64,000 bases of DNA from DATFKA01 sp035268885 (GTDB lineage: Bacteria; Bacteroidota; Bacteroidia; Chitinophagales; Saprospiraceae): the NCBI GenBank assembly GCA_035268885.1, contig DATFKA010000146.1:1-64000 (forward strand), given 5' to 3'. A program made the position numbers and the translations under genes. How positions within the stretch are numbered: position 1 is the first letter of the stretch; every line of letters begins with the position of its first letter. The notes below the pieces were generated by a model. The model was not told the origin of the DNA and did no database searches. It worked only from the letters and a program-made list of their open reading frames with translations. Below, in pieces: positions 1-8,266 of the stretch.

Positions 1-1455
1 TGTCACGCGCAACTCATCGTCACACTTCATTACTGGCTTAACCAGATCCATTACCTGGAAAGGAACTACGAAAGCGCCTTCGTTGTAACACTCGTCAGCA
101 ACGTTGAAGAAGATCAGGTGCTTACCAGTAGGCAGCCCCATTACCATGTCACCATTACGTGTGTAGTCTCCTCTTACCCAAAGGGAATCACCCGTTGGAA
201 TTTTACCAACCGTTTCAGCTATCCAAGAGAATACTTCTACAGAAATGTCCAGATCATCAGAACAATCTTCAATCAGATCGCCAAAACGGCTTTCCAAAGC
301 AGACAGGCTAATGTTCATGGCCGCTGTACAGTTCATTGGACCAGTAGATATCATACCACAGTAAGCATCATCGGTTAAATCAAGAGCCGCGTTACCAGTT
401 GTAGGATCAGCAAGGTTACCCAAGAAAGTTTCTAAGGCAGCTGCATTTAGGCGAGGAGAAACCTGCGCGCAAGAACCTTCAGCTAAAGCAGGAGCTTCAA
501 AGTCACCCACCTTAACCACGTAGTGGAATTCATCAGTAACCATACCTGCACACCAGTCAAATACCTTGATAGTGCGCTCTTCTTTGTAAGAACCATCGGC
601 ACATACGTTCAAGAACTGACGAGAATCAACGTCAGTAGACAGATTACACTGTACTTCATCTAATGTGTAAGTTTCACCATTCACTGCTACGTATCCAGGA
701 TACAAAGTAGCGGGAGGATTAGTAGGATCGGCATCACATGTATTGAATTCGTGTACCCACTTGCCATCCACTTCTTCAAAAGTAGTTCCTTCAGGAGCTT
801 CTGTGTTAGCGAAAGAGAAATCATCCGGAGAGATTCTGGTCAGAACAATAGTCTGCTCACAAGTAGCTCTCAGTCCCTGATCATCCTCTACAGTAAAACG
901 ACGGAAGATACGGCCATAGTTAGGCGCATCACAGTCATTCAGCTGCAGACGATCAGCCCACTCATAGTCAGTAATATTGCTACAGTTGTCGCTGAAAGTA
1001 GGCTCATTAGTGTAAAGATCACTAGTTGGATCCAAAGTACTAGCAACATTCAAAACCTCGTTAACGAGGAAACATTCCACGAGGAAAGGATCTGGACATT
1101 CAATAGTAGGTGCAGTCTTGTCTTCAGCAGTAACTGTACCCCAGCAGATTAACTCATCATCTGAAGAATCATCTGGTGTTCCTTGATTATCGATAAGACC
1201 ATAACGAAAAGTTCCTATCCCGTCGACGAACCGACGATTAGTAGGATCACTATCATCAACGATGATACGGTTGGCACCGGAATTTCCGGCTTCTAGATTC
1301 GCAATCGTCAGTTCAAACTGACAATTTTCATCTAGAGTAACAATAACATTATCCTGACACTGCGCATCAAGTAGCGCGGGCATCAGGAAAAGCGCTAGCG
1401 CAAAAAGGCTAGCCATCCAAAATGGACGAACGAAAGTAGAGTTCGTTTTTCCCAT
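1..1455 (-). CDS. Large secreted HYR-like surface protein, N-terminal part (runs off window)
   Basis: The frame opens with ATG at 1455 and stays open to base 1 (485 codons), so the C-terminus lies outside the window. The N-terminus is a clear signal peptide: basic MGKTNSTFVR, then a hydrophobic core (FWMASLFALALFLMPALL) with likely cleavage before residue 33. The mature part is rich in Cys, Asp and Thr and carries phrases typical of HYR-like beta-sandwich modules, such as ECPDPFLVECF, SDNCSNITDYEW and FTVEDDQGLRATCEQTI. In gliding Saprospiraceae such modules build very long adhesin-like proteins exported by the type IX system; that a sorting tail follows here is inference. Thr, Ala and Asp codons are strongly biased to ACT, GCT and GAT, unlike most other genes in the window, which hints at high expression. 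Nothing shows its ligand. Confidence 0.85.
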   Translation of the reverse strand, partial: MGKTNSTFVRPFWMASLFALALFLMPALLDAQCQDNVIVTLDENCQFELTIANLEAGNSGANRIIVDDSDPTNRRFVDGIGTFRYGLIDNQGTPDDSSDDELICWGTVTAEDKTAPTIECPDPFLVECFLVNEVLNVASTLDPTSDLYTNEPTFSDNCSNITDYEWADRLQLNDCDAPNYGRIFRRFTVEDDQGLRATCEQTIVLTRISPDDFSFANTEAPEGTTFEEVDGKWVHEFNTCDADPTNPPATLYPGYVAVNGETYTLDEVQCNLSTDVDSRQFLNVCADGSYKEERTIKVFDWCAGMVTDEFHYVVKVGDFEAPALAEGSCAQVSPRLNAAALETFLGNLADPTTGNAALDLTDDAYCGMISTGPMNCTAAMNISLSALESRFGDLIEDCSDDLDISVEVFSWIAETVGKIPTGDSLWVRGDYTRNGDMVMGLPTGKHLIFFNVADECYNEGAFVVPFQVMDLVKPVMKCDDELRVT

Positions 1456-2001
1456 AAGATTACAATTTGTTAAAAATTAGGTTAAAAAATAAGATTATGA
1501 ATTAAATTAAGTCTTTAGTCGAATTTAGGTCCGCTTCAGGCGGATCGTCTTTAGTCTTTTTTTTCACAAAAAATACTCGATTGCGAAAATAAGCACCATA
1601 ATCGAATATCAAAACTAAATTAGAAAAAAAAATCAATTTATCCTAAAAAAGTAAAGTTTATACCTGGAAACCTGGCATATCTGTTTTATTATTGGCAGCA
1701 ACTGCGAATAATATATATCTACTAGACTTGTAGTGATTATGCCAATTTGGGATGGACCGCTTTAAGCGGACACCGATAGATGTGATATACTCCGCCATAG
1801 ACGGATAGATCGTGTAACTTTGCTTCATGGGATGTATGATTTCGTACAGAGGGCGTCACCCCTCTTTTCTATGTTCAATACAAATATAGCACGCTTTTCG
1901 GAAACCTACCTACCTTTTTTAGGGTAATTTTTATTTTTCTTTGTTTTGGGGGGGGATATCTCTCGTTCCTGGTAGAACTTTGGGACGCGAAATTTACAAC
2001 C
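1456..2001 (-). promoter_or_regulatory. Long AT-rich leader/promoter region of the surface-protein gene
   Basis: No coding frame is convincing here. On the minus strand TATATTTG at 1888-1881 fits the Bacteroidota -7 box TAnnTTTG, but no good TTTG stands at the expected -33 distance. If it is used, the transcript has a leader of about 420 bases. A hairpin (AGAGGG at 1848-1853 with CCCTCT at 1860-1865) lies just downstream of that box, and short CCGC/GCGG inverted repeats occur near 1530, 1760 and 1795. A run of eight G lies at 1948-1955. Regulation through the leader is only a suggestion. Confidence 0.35.
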
Positions 2002-2072
2002 CGGTGCCGCTAGGTACCGAAAGTGGGTAGAATGTAATATCGAATCAAGCCTCTGCGTGCCGTTAGGTACGC
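2002..2072. repeat. REP-like hairpin pair, left flank of the transposase
   Basis: Two short hairpins share the design stem-CCGYTAGG-stem: CGGTGCC/GGTACCG around GCTA at 2002-2019 and GCGTGCC/GGTACGC around GTTA at 2055-2072. GTGGGTAGA (2023-2031) lies between them. The right flank of the transposase (2573-2645) has the same elements in inverted order, so the gene sits between mirror-image hairpin pairs. Y1 transposases of the IS200/RAYT type recognise such hairpins; that these are its ends is inference. Confidence 0.7.
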
Positions 2073-2080
2073 AAGGTGTT

Positions 2081-2542
2081 TCAAATTACGGACTTAAAGA
2101 TATACTTTTCATCAAAATCTACTTCAAAAGCCTTTAAAAATTCAAGATACTCTTCCGTAAATGTCTTTTTACGATGGTGTTCCTCTTGATCTTGAATATA
2201 TTTTATAACTCCGGGCACCTGTGATTTGGCATAGGAAAAAGCCCCATACCCTTCTTGCCAGGAGAATCTATGGCTTGTCCATTTATTTTTATTAACCCAT
2301 TCAGAAGATGAGCCTTTGATCTACTTCATCAAATCCGACAAAGATTGGGTCGGACGTATTCCTATTAATAAATGGACATGATCGGGCATACCGTTAATCT
2401 GTAACATTTTGTGACCACATTTTTGCGTAATCCCCGTAATATATTGGTATAATTTTTCTCGCCAGCTTTCTTGAATCAAGGCGTCACGGTTTTTGACCGC
2501 AAAAATAGCATGGATATGGATTTGTGTATAAGTGTTAGCCAT
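2081..2542 (-). pseudogene. IS200/RAYT-like Y1 (HUH) transposase interrupted by an in-frame amber codon
   Basis: The ATG at 2542 begins MANTYTQIHIHAIFAVKNR and reaches the HUH metal-binding motif DHVHLLIG, then SLSDLMK is followed by TAG at 2323-2321. In the same frame the protein continues as IKGSSSEWVNKNKW, then YIQDQEEHH, ending at TGA 2081. The whole is 153 sense codons plus the internal stop, the usual size for this family. YIQDQ fits the YxxxQ motif with the catalytic tyrosine, so the stop separates the HUH half from the nucleophile. A single C-to-T change from CAG would create it. I call it a nonsense-inactivated transposase; amber readthrough cannot be excluded, because the downstream half shows no further damage. 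Confidence 0.85.
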
Positions 2543-2572
2543 AATGATTTAACTATCCAAAATTATCACGTG

Positions 2573-2645
2573 GCGTACCTCACGGCACGCTTAATTTTAT
2601 TACGATCCTCTCCTCTCTACCCACCTTAGGTCCCTAACGGGACTT
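2573..2645. repeat. REP-like hairpin pair, right flank of the transposase
   Basis: GCGTACC/GGCACGC around TCAC at 2573-2590 and AGGTCCC/GGGACTT around TAAC at 2628-2645, with CTACCCACC between them. Read on the minus strand this repeats the left flank: hairpin, GGTGGGTAG, spacer, hairpin with the CCGTTAGG core. Stem bases differ between copies while pairing is kept, as expected for sites recognised by structure. Confidence 0.7.
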
Positions 2646-2915
2646 TTAGACAAGGGGGCGCAGGGGGATGTTTATTACTACAGGCATAAGATTCATCCTT
2701 ACAGCTCCAACTTTTAGCTCGTTCATCCCCCGTACCCCTTCAAAGGGGGACTGTATCCTGCTAAGCTCAGGTTTATTATTAGAACCTCACCCCTGCCTTC
2801 AAGGGGGACCACATTATTCTGAACGCAGACCTTTCTTTAGAATCAATTGCCTCTGCCCCTAACCCCCACTTTAACCTTTAACCCTGGAAACTTTAATCTT
2901 GGGGGCCCGCCCCCC
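2646..2915. repeat. Non-coding stretch with C/G-run, MITE-like repeats
   Basis: The short frames here look non-coding. Runs such as TTCATCCCCCGTACCCC (2722-2738) followed by CTTCAAAGGGG, and a related CACCCCTGCCTTCAAGGGGG further on, form partial palindromes. An inverted copy of the first element lies at 18818-18844, so this is a dispersed repeat. The C-run elements also lie just downstream of the response-regulator stop. Confidence 0.5.
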
Positions 2916-3578
2916 TCACACCAAACAATATTCATAAGCCCGACGAATCAGCCCGGCCGTATTGCTGACCCCTACCTTGCGCATGATGTTCTTGCGGTGT
3001 ACGCTGACGGTCTGATCACTGATGAATAATTCTTTGGCGATCTGCTTATTACTCTTGGCCTGGGTGATGAGGTGTAGTACTTGTATTTCCCGCTTGGTGA
3101 GGTAATACTTCTTAACAAACTTCTCTTCGAAAGATTTCACGCCGTTATTCTGGAGGCCCTTCTCGTTCTCCACGTCTACTCCTTTGCCCACGTAGGCGTC
3201 CCCCCTCAGTATTTGCGCTATGGAATTGAGCAATTCATCGGGTGCTCCCGTCTTGAGGATATAAGCATTGGCACCGGCTTGCAAGGTGGATTTCACCATG
3301 CGGCTGTTGCCGTAGCGACTCAGTACCTGAATCAAAGGATGATCTCCCTGCTCTCGGATCTGCTTCACTACTTCGAGTCCATCCATATCTTTCAGGTTGA
3401 GATCCATGATGATGAGATCGATGGGCTCCTGCTGGAGGGCCTTCAATAATGCCTTACCACTTTTGTACACACCCGCCACGGAGATGGAGAGATTTCGGTT
3501 TTGAGATAATATTTTCTGTACCCCCTCTAAAAAAATGGGTTGATCATCGGCGATGATCGTTTTGATTACCTTGGTCAT
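2916..3578 (-). CDS. LuxR/NarL-family response regulator (orphan)
   Basis: A two-domain regulator of about 220 residues. The N-terminal receiver has the acidic pair in IIADDQPIFLEG and the likely phosphorylated Asp in DLIIMDLNL (about residue 60). The C-terminal LuxR-type helix-turn-helix starts near YYLTKREIQVLHLI and contains SNKQIAKELFISDQTVSVHR, typical of NarL/FixJ regulators. I start at ATG 3578 (MTKVIKTIIADD); a longer frame from 3614 would add 12 residues not expected in the family. No histidine kinase is adjacent, so partner and targets are unknown. recG lies upstream on the same strand, about 140 bases away. Confidence 0.88.
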   Translation of the reverse strand: MTKVIKTIIADDQPIFLEGVQKILSQNRNLSISVAGVYKSGKALLKALQQEPIDLIIMDLNLKDMDGLEVVKQIREQGDHPLIQVLSRYGNSRMVKSTLQAGANAYILKTGAPDELLNSIAQILRGDAYVGKGVDVENEKGLQNNGVKSFEEKFVKKYYLTKREIQVLHLITQAKSNKQIAKELFISDQTVSVHRKNIMRKVGVSNTAGLIRRAYEYCLV

Positions 3579-3720
3579 ATAGTGTTCGGTTATCCATGGT
3601 GTCGGCCAAGACACCTTATATATGTATGTAAAATCGATTTTTCAGGACAAATATTGTGCTGAATGTTTTCTAAGAAGGGTAGATGGTACTAAAATACAAC
3701 TTGTTGAAAGGAATCGCAAA

Positions 3721-5832
3721 TTAACTGATCAAACCCCAGCCCATTTTCTGTTTGCCTTGCTTTTGCAGTTGCGTTTGCACGCGCTGATGGTGTGGGGCCT
3801 GCAGTTCGGGATCATCATCGAGGATGCGTTGGGCGATTTCCCGGGCCGTAGCCAGCATTTTGCCATCGCGGGCCAGATCGGCGATGTGCAGATTAATAAT
3901 TCCACTCTGCTGGGTACCCTCAATATTACCCGGCCCTCGCAGGCGCAGATCTGCCTCGGCGATTTCAAAGCCGTCGGTGGTGCGCACCATGGTGTCGATG
4001 CGTTGTCGTCCTTCCTTGCTGAGCTTGAAACTAGATAGGAGTATACAGTAGGCCTGATCAGCACCGCGCCCTACCCGCCCGCGTAATTGGTGTAATTGGC
4101 TGAGGCCAAAACGCTCGGTATTCTCAATGACCATCACCGAGGCGTTGGGGACGTTCACGCCGACCTCAATGACCGTGGTGGCGACCATGATTTGGGTCTC
4201 GCCGCGAGCGAAGCGCGCCATCTCCGCATCCTTGTCGGCGGGTTTCATCCGGCCGTGTACCACGCTGATCTGATAATCGGGCGGGGGAAATTCGCGACTC
4301 AGGGCTTCGTAGCCCTCCTCCAGGTTTTTTAGCTCCAGCGTCTCTGATTCCTCGATGAGGGGGTAGACGACGTAGACCTGGTGGCCCAGGGTAATTTGCT
4401 CCCGCATGAATCCGAAGACACGCAGGCGATGGTTCTCCGTGCGGTGTAGGGTCTTCACGGGTTTGCGGCCCGGAGGTAATTCGTCAATGACCGAAACATC
4501 CAGATCGCCGTAAAGGGTCATGGCCAGCGTACGCGGGATGGGCGTAGCGGTCATCACCAGCACGTGGGGTGGGAAGGGCTGGCTTTTTTTCCAGAGGCGA
4601 GCGCGTTGCTTCACCCCAAAACGGTGCTGCTCGTCAATGATAGCCAGTCCCAGATTCTTAAAAACGACCGGATCTTCCAGCAGTGCGTGGGTTCCCGTTA
4701 TGATATGGGTACGTCCTTCTACCAGGTCTTCCAGTACCGCCTTGCGTTTTTTGCCTTTGACGCTGCCCGAAAGGAAATCAACCTGCACGTCCATATCCTG
4801 TAGATAGTTGCTCAGTGATTGGTAATGCTGTTGGGCCAGGATCTCGGTCGGCGCCATCAGACAGGTCTGGTAGCCGTTGTCCAATGCAATCAGACTGGTC
4901 AGCAGGGCTACCATAGTTTTACCACTGCCCACGTCGCCCTGCAGGAGGCGATTCATCTGCCGTCCCTGTCCGAGATCTTTACGGATTTCTTTCACCACTC
5001 TTTTTTGGGCACCCGTCAGATTAAAAGGCAGACAGTTTTTATAGAAATCGTGAAAGTAATCCCCCACCTGACCAAAGGTAAAGCCCTTAATCGCTTTTTT
5101 TCGCTGGTAGCGAGAGCGCAGCAAGCGTAATTGCATATAGAATAACTCCTCAAAGATCAGGCGGCGGCGTGCCGTCTGCAGTTGTGCCTGGTTTTGGGGG
5201 AAGTGTATCCAACACAGGGCATCGTAACGAGGAGGAAATTTGAGTTTTTTCAGTAAATACTCGGGCAGACTCTCCGGCACCTCTTCTGCGGTCAACTGCG
5301 CGATTAGGTTGCGCTGGCATTTGCGCATCCCCTTGGCATCCAGCCCCTTGGCATTAAGCTTTTCGGTGCTGGAGTAAATGGGTGCAAAAGTGCTGGCCTG
5401 CTTCACTTTCTGGGGATCGTACACTTCCATTTCCGGATGTGGAATATTGAATCGCTTATTAAACTCCGAGACCCGGCCGTAGGCGATGTACTCCTGCCCC
5501 ACGACCAGTTGTTTTTCCAGCCAATGGATACCTTTAAACCAGACCAGCTCGATTGACCCCGTCCCATCTCGTAGGCGCCCGACCAGGCGCCGCTTACGGC
5601 CACCCCCCGCTACCGTCAGGCTACGCAAGACGCCACGCAGCTGCACCATACTACCTTCTTCCTGAATGCTGTTGATGGCATGGAATTGGGTCTTATCCAC
5701 GTAGCGATAAGGAAAATGACGCAGCAAGTCTCCAAAAGTAAAGATCGACAACTCCTTATTCAGCATCTCCCCCTTTTTGGGACCAACGCCTTTTAGGTAG
5801 GTGACGGGCCGATCCAGTAAGCTCTGTTTCAT
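3721..5832 (-). CDS. recG: ATP-dependent DNA helicase RecG
   Basis: RecG unwinds and reverses branched DNA (stalled forks, Holliday junctions, R-loops). About 703 residues from ATG 5832 (MKQSLLDRPVTYLKGVGPKK); an in-frame ATG at 5895 adds 21 residues of unlikely sequence. The N-terminal part is the OB-fold wedge region (LRGVLRSLTVAGGGRKRR). The helicase core follows: Walker A GDVGSGKT near residue 299, Walker B DEQH near 400, TATPIPRTLAM (motif III), and QLRGRVGRG near 585 (motif VI). VIEVGVNVPNASVMVIEN is characteristic of the RecG C-terminal helicase half. rbfA is divergent, with about 180 bases between the starts. Confidence 0.96.
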   Translation of the reverse strand: MKQSLLDRPVTYLKGVGPKKGEMLNKELSIFTFGDLLRHFPYRYVDKTQFHAINSIQEEGSMVQLRGVLRSLTVAGGGRKRRLVGRLRDGTGSIELVWFKGIHWLEKQLVVGQEYIAYGRVSEFNKRFNIPHPEMEVYDPQKVKQASTFAPIYSSTEKLNAKGLDAKGMRKCQRNLIAQLTAEEVPESLPEYLLKKLKFPPRYDALCWIHFPQNQAQLQTARRRLIFEELFYMQLRLLRSRYQRKKAIKGFTFGQVGDYFHDFYKNCLPFNLTGAQKRVVKEIRKDLGQGRQMNRLLQGDVGSGKTMVALLTSLIALDNGYQTCLMAPTEILAQQHYQSLSNYLQDMDVQVDFLSGSVKGKKRKAVLEDLVEGRTHIITGTHALLEDPVVFKNLGLAIIDEQHRFGVKQRARLWKKSQPFPPHVLVMTATPIPRTLAMTLYGDLDVSVIDELPPGRKPVKTLHRTENHRLRVFGFMREQITLGHQVYVVYPLIEESETLELKNLEEGYEALSREFPPPDYQISVVHGRMKPADKDAEMARFARGETQIMVATTVIEVGVNVPNASVMVIENTERFGLSQLHQLRGRVGRGADQAYCILLSSFKLSKEGRQRIDTMVRTTDGFEIAEADLRLRGPGNIEGTQQSGIINLHIADLARDGKMLATAREIAQRILDDDPELQAPHHQRVQTQLQKQGKQKMGWGLIS

Positions 5833-6012
5833 TTTGTCGTGAATATCTTTTTGCGGCTGGCTTTCGCTAAAAAGCACAGAAGTAGCACTTCTCAAAAAAA
5901 CAAAAAATTTGAAAAGGGAACTAATTGAAGCTCAATTTGTTTTTCCCGGTAGTTAAAAAGACTGTACTTTTACAGTATATTTTAGAAGCGATTCAAGATC
6001 AAAACAATAGTC

Positions 6013-6375
6013 ATGGCGACAGTTAGACAAAAGCAAGTGGAGGAGTTGGTCAAAAGGAATTTTGGTATCGTCCTACAAAATGAGGGCAGCTACATCTACG
6101 GTACGGAGCCGCTGGTCACCGTCACCCAGGTGAAAATTAGCCCGGATTTGGGGCAGGCTAAAATCTACCTTAGCGTATACAATACCGAAACCAAACAAGA
6201 GGTTATACTGGAATTGGAAGAGCAGAATAGTCGTCTGCGTCAGGCCCTGGCCCACCGGGTCCGCAAGCAGATGCGTAAAGTACCCCACATCAATTTTTAC
6301 CTGGACGATACGCTGGATGAAATGCACCGCCTGAATCAGCTCTTCAACCGGATTAATAAGGACGAGGAAGAGTAG
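6013..6375 (+). CDS. rbfA: Ribosome-binding factor A
   Basis: A 120-residue protein with the RbfA fold: an N-terminal helix (RQKQVEELVKRNFGIVL), a central strand VTVTQVKISPDLGQAKIYLSV and the helix LRQALAHRVRKQM, then a strand ending HINFYLDDTLDEMHRLNQL. RbfA binds the 30S subunit during late 16S processing and is needed for maturation and cold growth. It starts at ATG 6013 and ends directly at a heptamer repeat array, which seems to have inserted right after its stop. It is divergent from recG and appears to be a single-gene unit. Confidence 0.95.
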   Translation: MATVRQKQVEELVKRNFGIVLQNEGSYIYGTEPLVTVTQVKISPDLGQAKIYLSVYNTETKQEVILELEEQNSRLRQALAHRVRKQMRKVPHINFYLDDTLDEMHRLNQLFNRINKDEEE

Positions 6376-6454
6376 TCATGTGTCATGTGTCATGTGTTAT
6401 GTGTCATGTGTTATGTGTTATGTGTTATGTGTTATGTGTTATGTGTTATGTGTG
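6376..6454 (+). repeat. Heptamer tandem array (TGTGTYA)n, first copy
   Basis: About eleven units of the 7-base motif TGTGTTA/TGTGTCA run from the base after the rbfA stop. With a second array at 6914-7028 it brackets the four-helix-bundle gene. Slippage during replication should make copy number variable. Confidence 0.9.
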
Positions 6455-6551
6455 TTTTTAGAAAAGCTGGAATTGTCGGCTAATGGCAAGCAGATAATTG
6501 ATAAATGATTTATCTTGAAGTCATAATTAGCACTCTTCAAAATCATCATTT

Positions 6552-6908
6552 ATGAATAACAAGCAACTGGCCGATCGCCTGCAGCGATTTGCGCTTGAAG
6601 TAGTGTTATTAAGTCGTTCCTTTTCCTATTTTCCGGATACATCCATTATTCGAAGACAGCTAATAAAATCAGTAACCTCTGCTGCCGCAAATTACCGGGC
6701 TGCTCGCTGCGGCCGATCGCGAAAAGAGTGGTACGCCAAATTGTGCATCTCTATTGAGGAAATGGATGAGACTCAATTTTGGTTACAACTCGCCACACAA
6801 CTAGATTATCTTTCAGAGGATGCTATTAACGATAGTATTCAGGAAGCGGTAGTACTCACCAAGATTTTAGCAAAAATAAGATCTTCTGCAAAAAAGAATG
6901 GGGTCTAG
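6552..6908 (+). CDS. Four-helix-bundle protein (23S intervening-sequence protein family)
   Basis: 118 residues, with the family signature in FALEVVLLSRSFSYFP, IIRRQLIKSVTSAAANYRAA and SIEEMDETQFWLQLA. The family (TIGR02436/S23-like) was first found inside 23S rRNA intervening sequences but is common as free-standing genes in Bacteroidota, where its role is unknown; the fold forms pentameric bundles. The gene is bracketed by two heptamer arrays, suggesting gene plus repeats arrived or moved as one cassette. There is no rRNA nearby, so no intervening sequence is involved here. Confidence 0.9.
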   Translation: MNNKQLADRLQRFALEVVLLSRSFSYFPDTSIIRRQLIKSVTSAAANYRAARCGRSRKEWYAKLCISIEEMDETQFWLQLATQLDYLSEDAINDSIQEAVVLTKILAKIRSSAKKNGV

Positions 6909-6913
6909 TTTTC

Positions 6914-7028
6914 TCATGTGTTATGTGTTATGTGTTATGTGTTATGTGTTATGTGTCAGGTGGCACACGACACATGACACACGACACCCGACACACGACA
7001 CACGACACCCGACACCCCGTCACACGAG
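6914..7028. repeat. Heptamer array with inverted second arm
   Basis: The left arm (6914-6957) repeats TGTGTTA in the plus direction. After a short centre the right arm (about 6963-7028) carries the complementary series (CACACGA, CACCCGA units). The array is therefore a long imperfect palindrome between two convergent genes. The right arm overlaps the last codons of the amidohydrolase (stop TGA at 7022-7020). It may act as a two-way terminator, but no clean T-tract is seen. Confidence 0.85.
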
Positions 7029-8195
7029 ACGCTCCACCCGTGTATCTAGGCGCAGCTTGAGGTCTTCCTTCAAATCCAGGCACAGTACGCCCGGCCGTTT
7101 GCCAGGTTCCAGGCTACCCAGGTCCTTATCGAAGCCCAGTGCTTCGGCACCGTTGAGTGTGGCCCAACGCAGCAAGGTCTCAAAAGGTACATAGGACTGG
7201 TAGCGGGCGATCACCTTCATCTCTTCCAGTACGGAGAGTTGCCAGTTGGAGGTCAGACTATCGGTACCGATGGTCATGCGGGCATCCTGATCCAGGAATA
7301 ATTTATAATTGGGTAGTCGATTCTCGATGTAGAGGTTGGCATTGGCGCAGGTGGCCCAATACACCTGATCGCTCCAGGCCTGCGCCGCTTCAATATCTTC
7401 GGGACGGGTCATGGTATTGTGGACAAAAAGCGTACGGCAATTGGGGTCCATATGCTGCAGGGCATAGTGAATAGCGGTCTTCTGGCTGGCGCCAAAGGCA
7501 CTAATATCGAAGCCAAAATCATTATAGAAACCAAGAAAACCGCCGGTTTTGCTTAGAAAAAATTCATCCTCGTGTGCCGTCTCCTGGTTGTGGATGCTAA
7601 CCGTACAATCGGAGGGATTATGCTCGCGGACGTACTGGAAAAGGCGCTTAGAAACGGTGTAGGGCGCGTGGGGAACGTAAGCTTTACGATTACCATGTGC
7701 GGTGCTCTGTCCCTCGTATACCGACTGGTATTGTTCGAAGGTCTGCTGAGCATTGTCTTCCTGCAAAAAGTCAAACATTTCCACGAAAGTGTAATAGCGC
7801 AACTTACTTTTATCCTTCTGGGCGGCGGTATCCAACTTATTGGAAATATCCCCCACGGCGACAATACCCTGCTCGTACATTTCCTGATCGGCTTGCACTA
7901 TGGCCTCCAGTATCTCCTCCATGGGAATGTCCCGAAAAGCAACGACGCTCTGCAAAAAGGGTAATAAGCCGGTTCCGGTATTGACCCGCCCCTTCATATG
8001 GGAGAGCTCCAGGTGACAGTGGGTATTGATAAAACCAGGCGTCAGTACACCCCGGTGCACTTCCAGGCTTGCGGAATCGTGTTGACTGCGTTGATCGAGC
8101 GATACTATTTTTCCTTCTTTATCCAGGACGACCACGCCCTCTTTGATGGGGTCTCCCTGGACCGGGTAGACCCAGTCGGCGGTTATTTTGCGCAT
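7020..8195 (-). CDS. Metal-dependent amidohydrolase, possible aminofutalosine deaminase-type
   Basis: 391 residues of the amidohydrolase superfamily, cytoplasmic. Metal ligands are visible: HCHLELSHMKGR (HxH on strand 1), VSIHNQETAHEDEFF, LFVHNTM, and the catalytic Asp in MTIGTDSLTSNW. It ends in the usual small beta domain (LEPGKRPGVLCLDL). The HxHLE and GTDS patterns put it with adenine/SAH/aminofutalosine deaminases (MtaD/MqnX group); in Bacteroidota such genes can serve the futalosine menaquinone route, but no other mqn gene is in the window, so the substrate is open. The stop codon is formed by the edge of a repeat array, so the true C-terminus may have been altered (it ends TRVERLV). 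Confidence 0.85.
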   Translation of the reverse strand: MRKITADWVYPVQGDPIKEGVVVLDKEGKIVSLDQRSQHDSASLEVHRGVLTPGFINTHCHLELSHMKGRVNTGTGLLPFLQSVVAFRDIPMEEILEAIVQADQEMYEQGIVAVGDISNKLDTAAQKDKSKLRYYTFVEMFDFLQEDNAQQTFEQYQSVYEGQSTAHGNRKAYVPHAPYTVSKRLFQYVREHNPSDCTVSIHNQETAHEDEFFLSKTGGFLGFYNDFGFDISAFGASQKTAIHYALQHMDPNCRTLFVHNTMTRPEDIEAAQAWSDQVYWATCANANLYIENRLPNYKLFLDQDARMTIGTDSLTSNWQLSVLEEMKVIARYQSYVPFETLLRWATLNGAEALGFDKDLGSLEPGKRPGVLCLDLKEDLKLRLDTRVERLV

Positions 8196-8266
8196 ACTAA
8201 ATAGTTAGTGAATTGTTGATTTGCTGAATGATTGAATTGGATAGCAATATAAAAAATTGTTTTGGT

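Noticed and set aside
2668..3029. Small plus-strand frames between the transposase and the regulator
   Set aside because: They consist of translated C/G-run repeats and antisense of the response regulator, with no protein-like composition.
6376..7028. Tandem repeats as a CRISPR array
   Set aside because: Units are 7 bases without spacers, and no cas genes are near; they are simple tandem arrays.
6898..7194. Plus-strand frame reading CYVLCV and TRHPTHD repeats
   Set aside because: It is only a translation of the heptamer array running into the antisense strand of the amidohydrolase.
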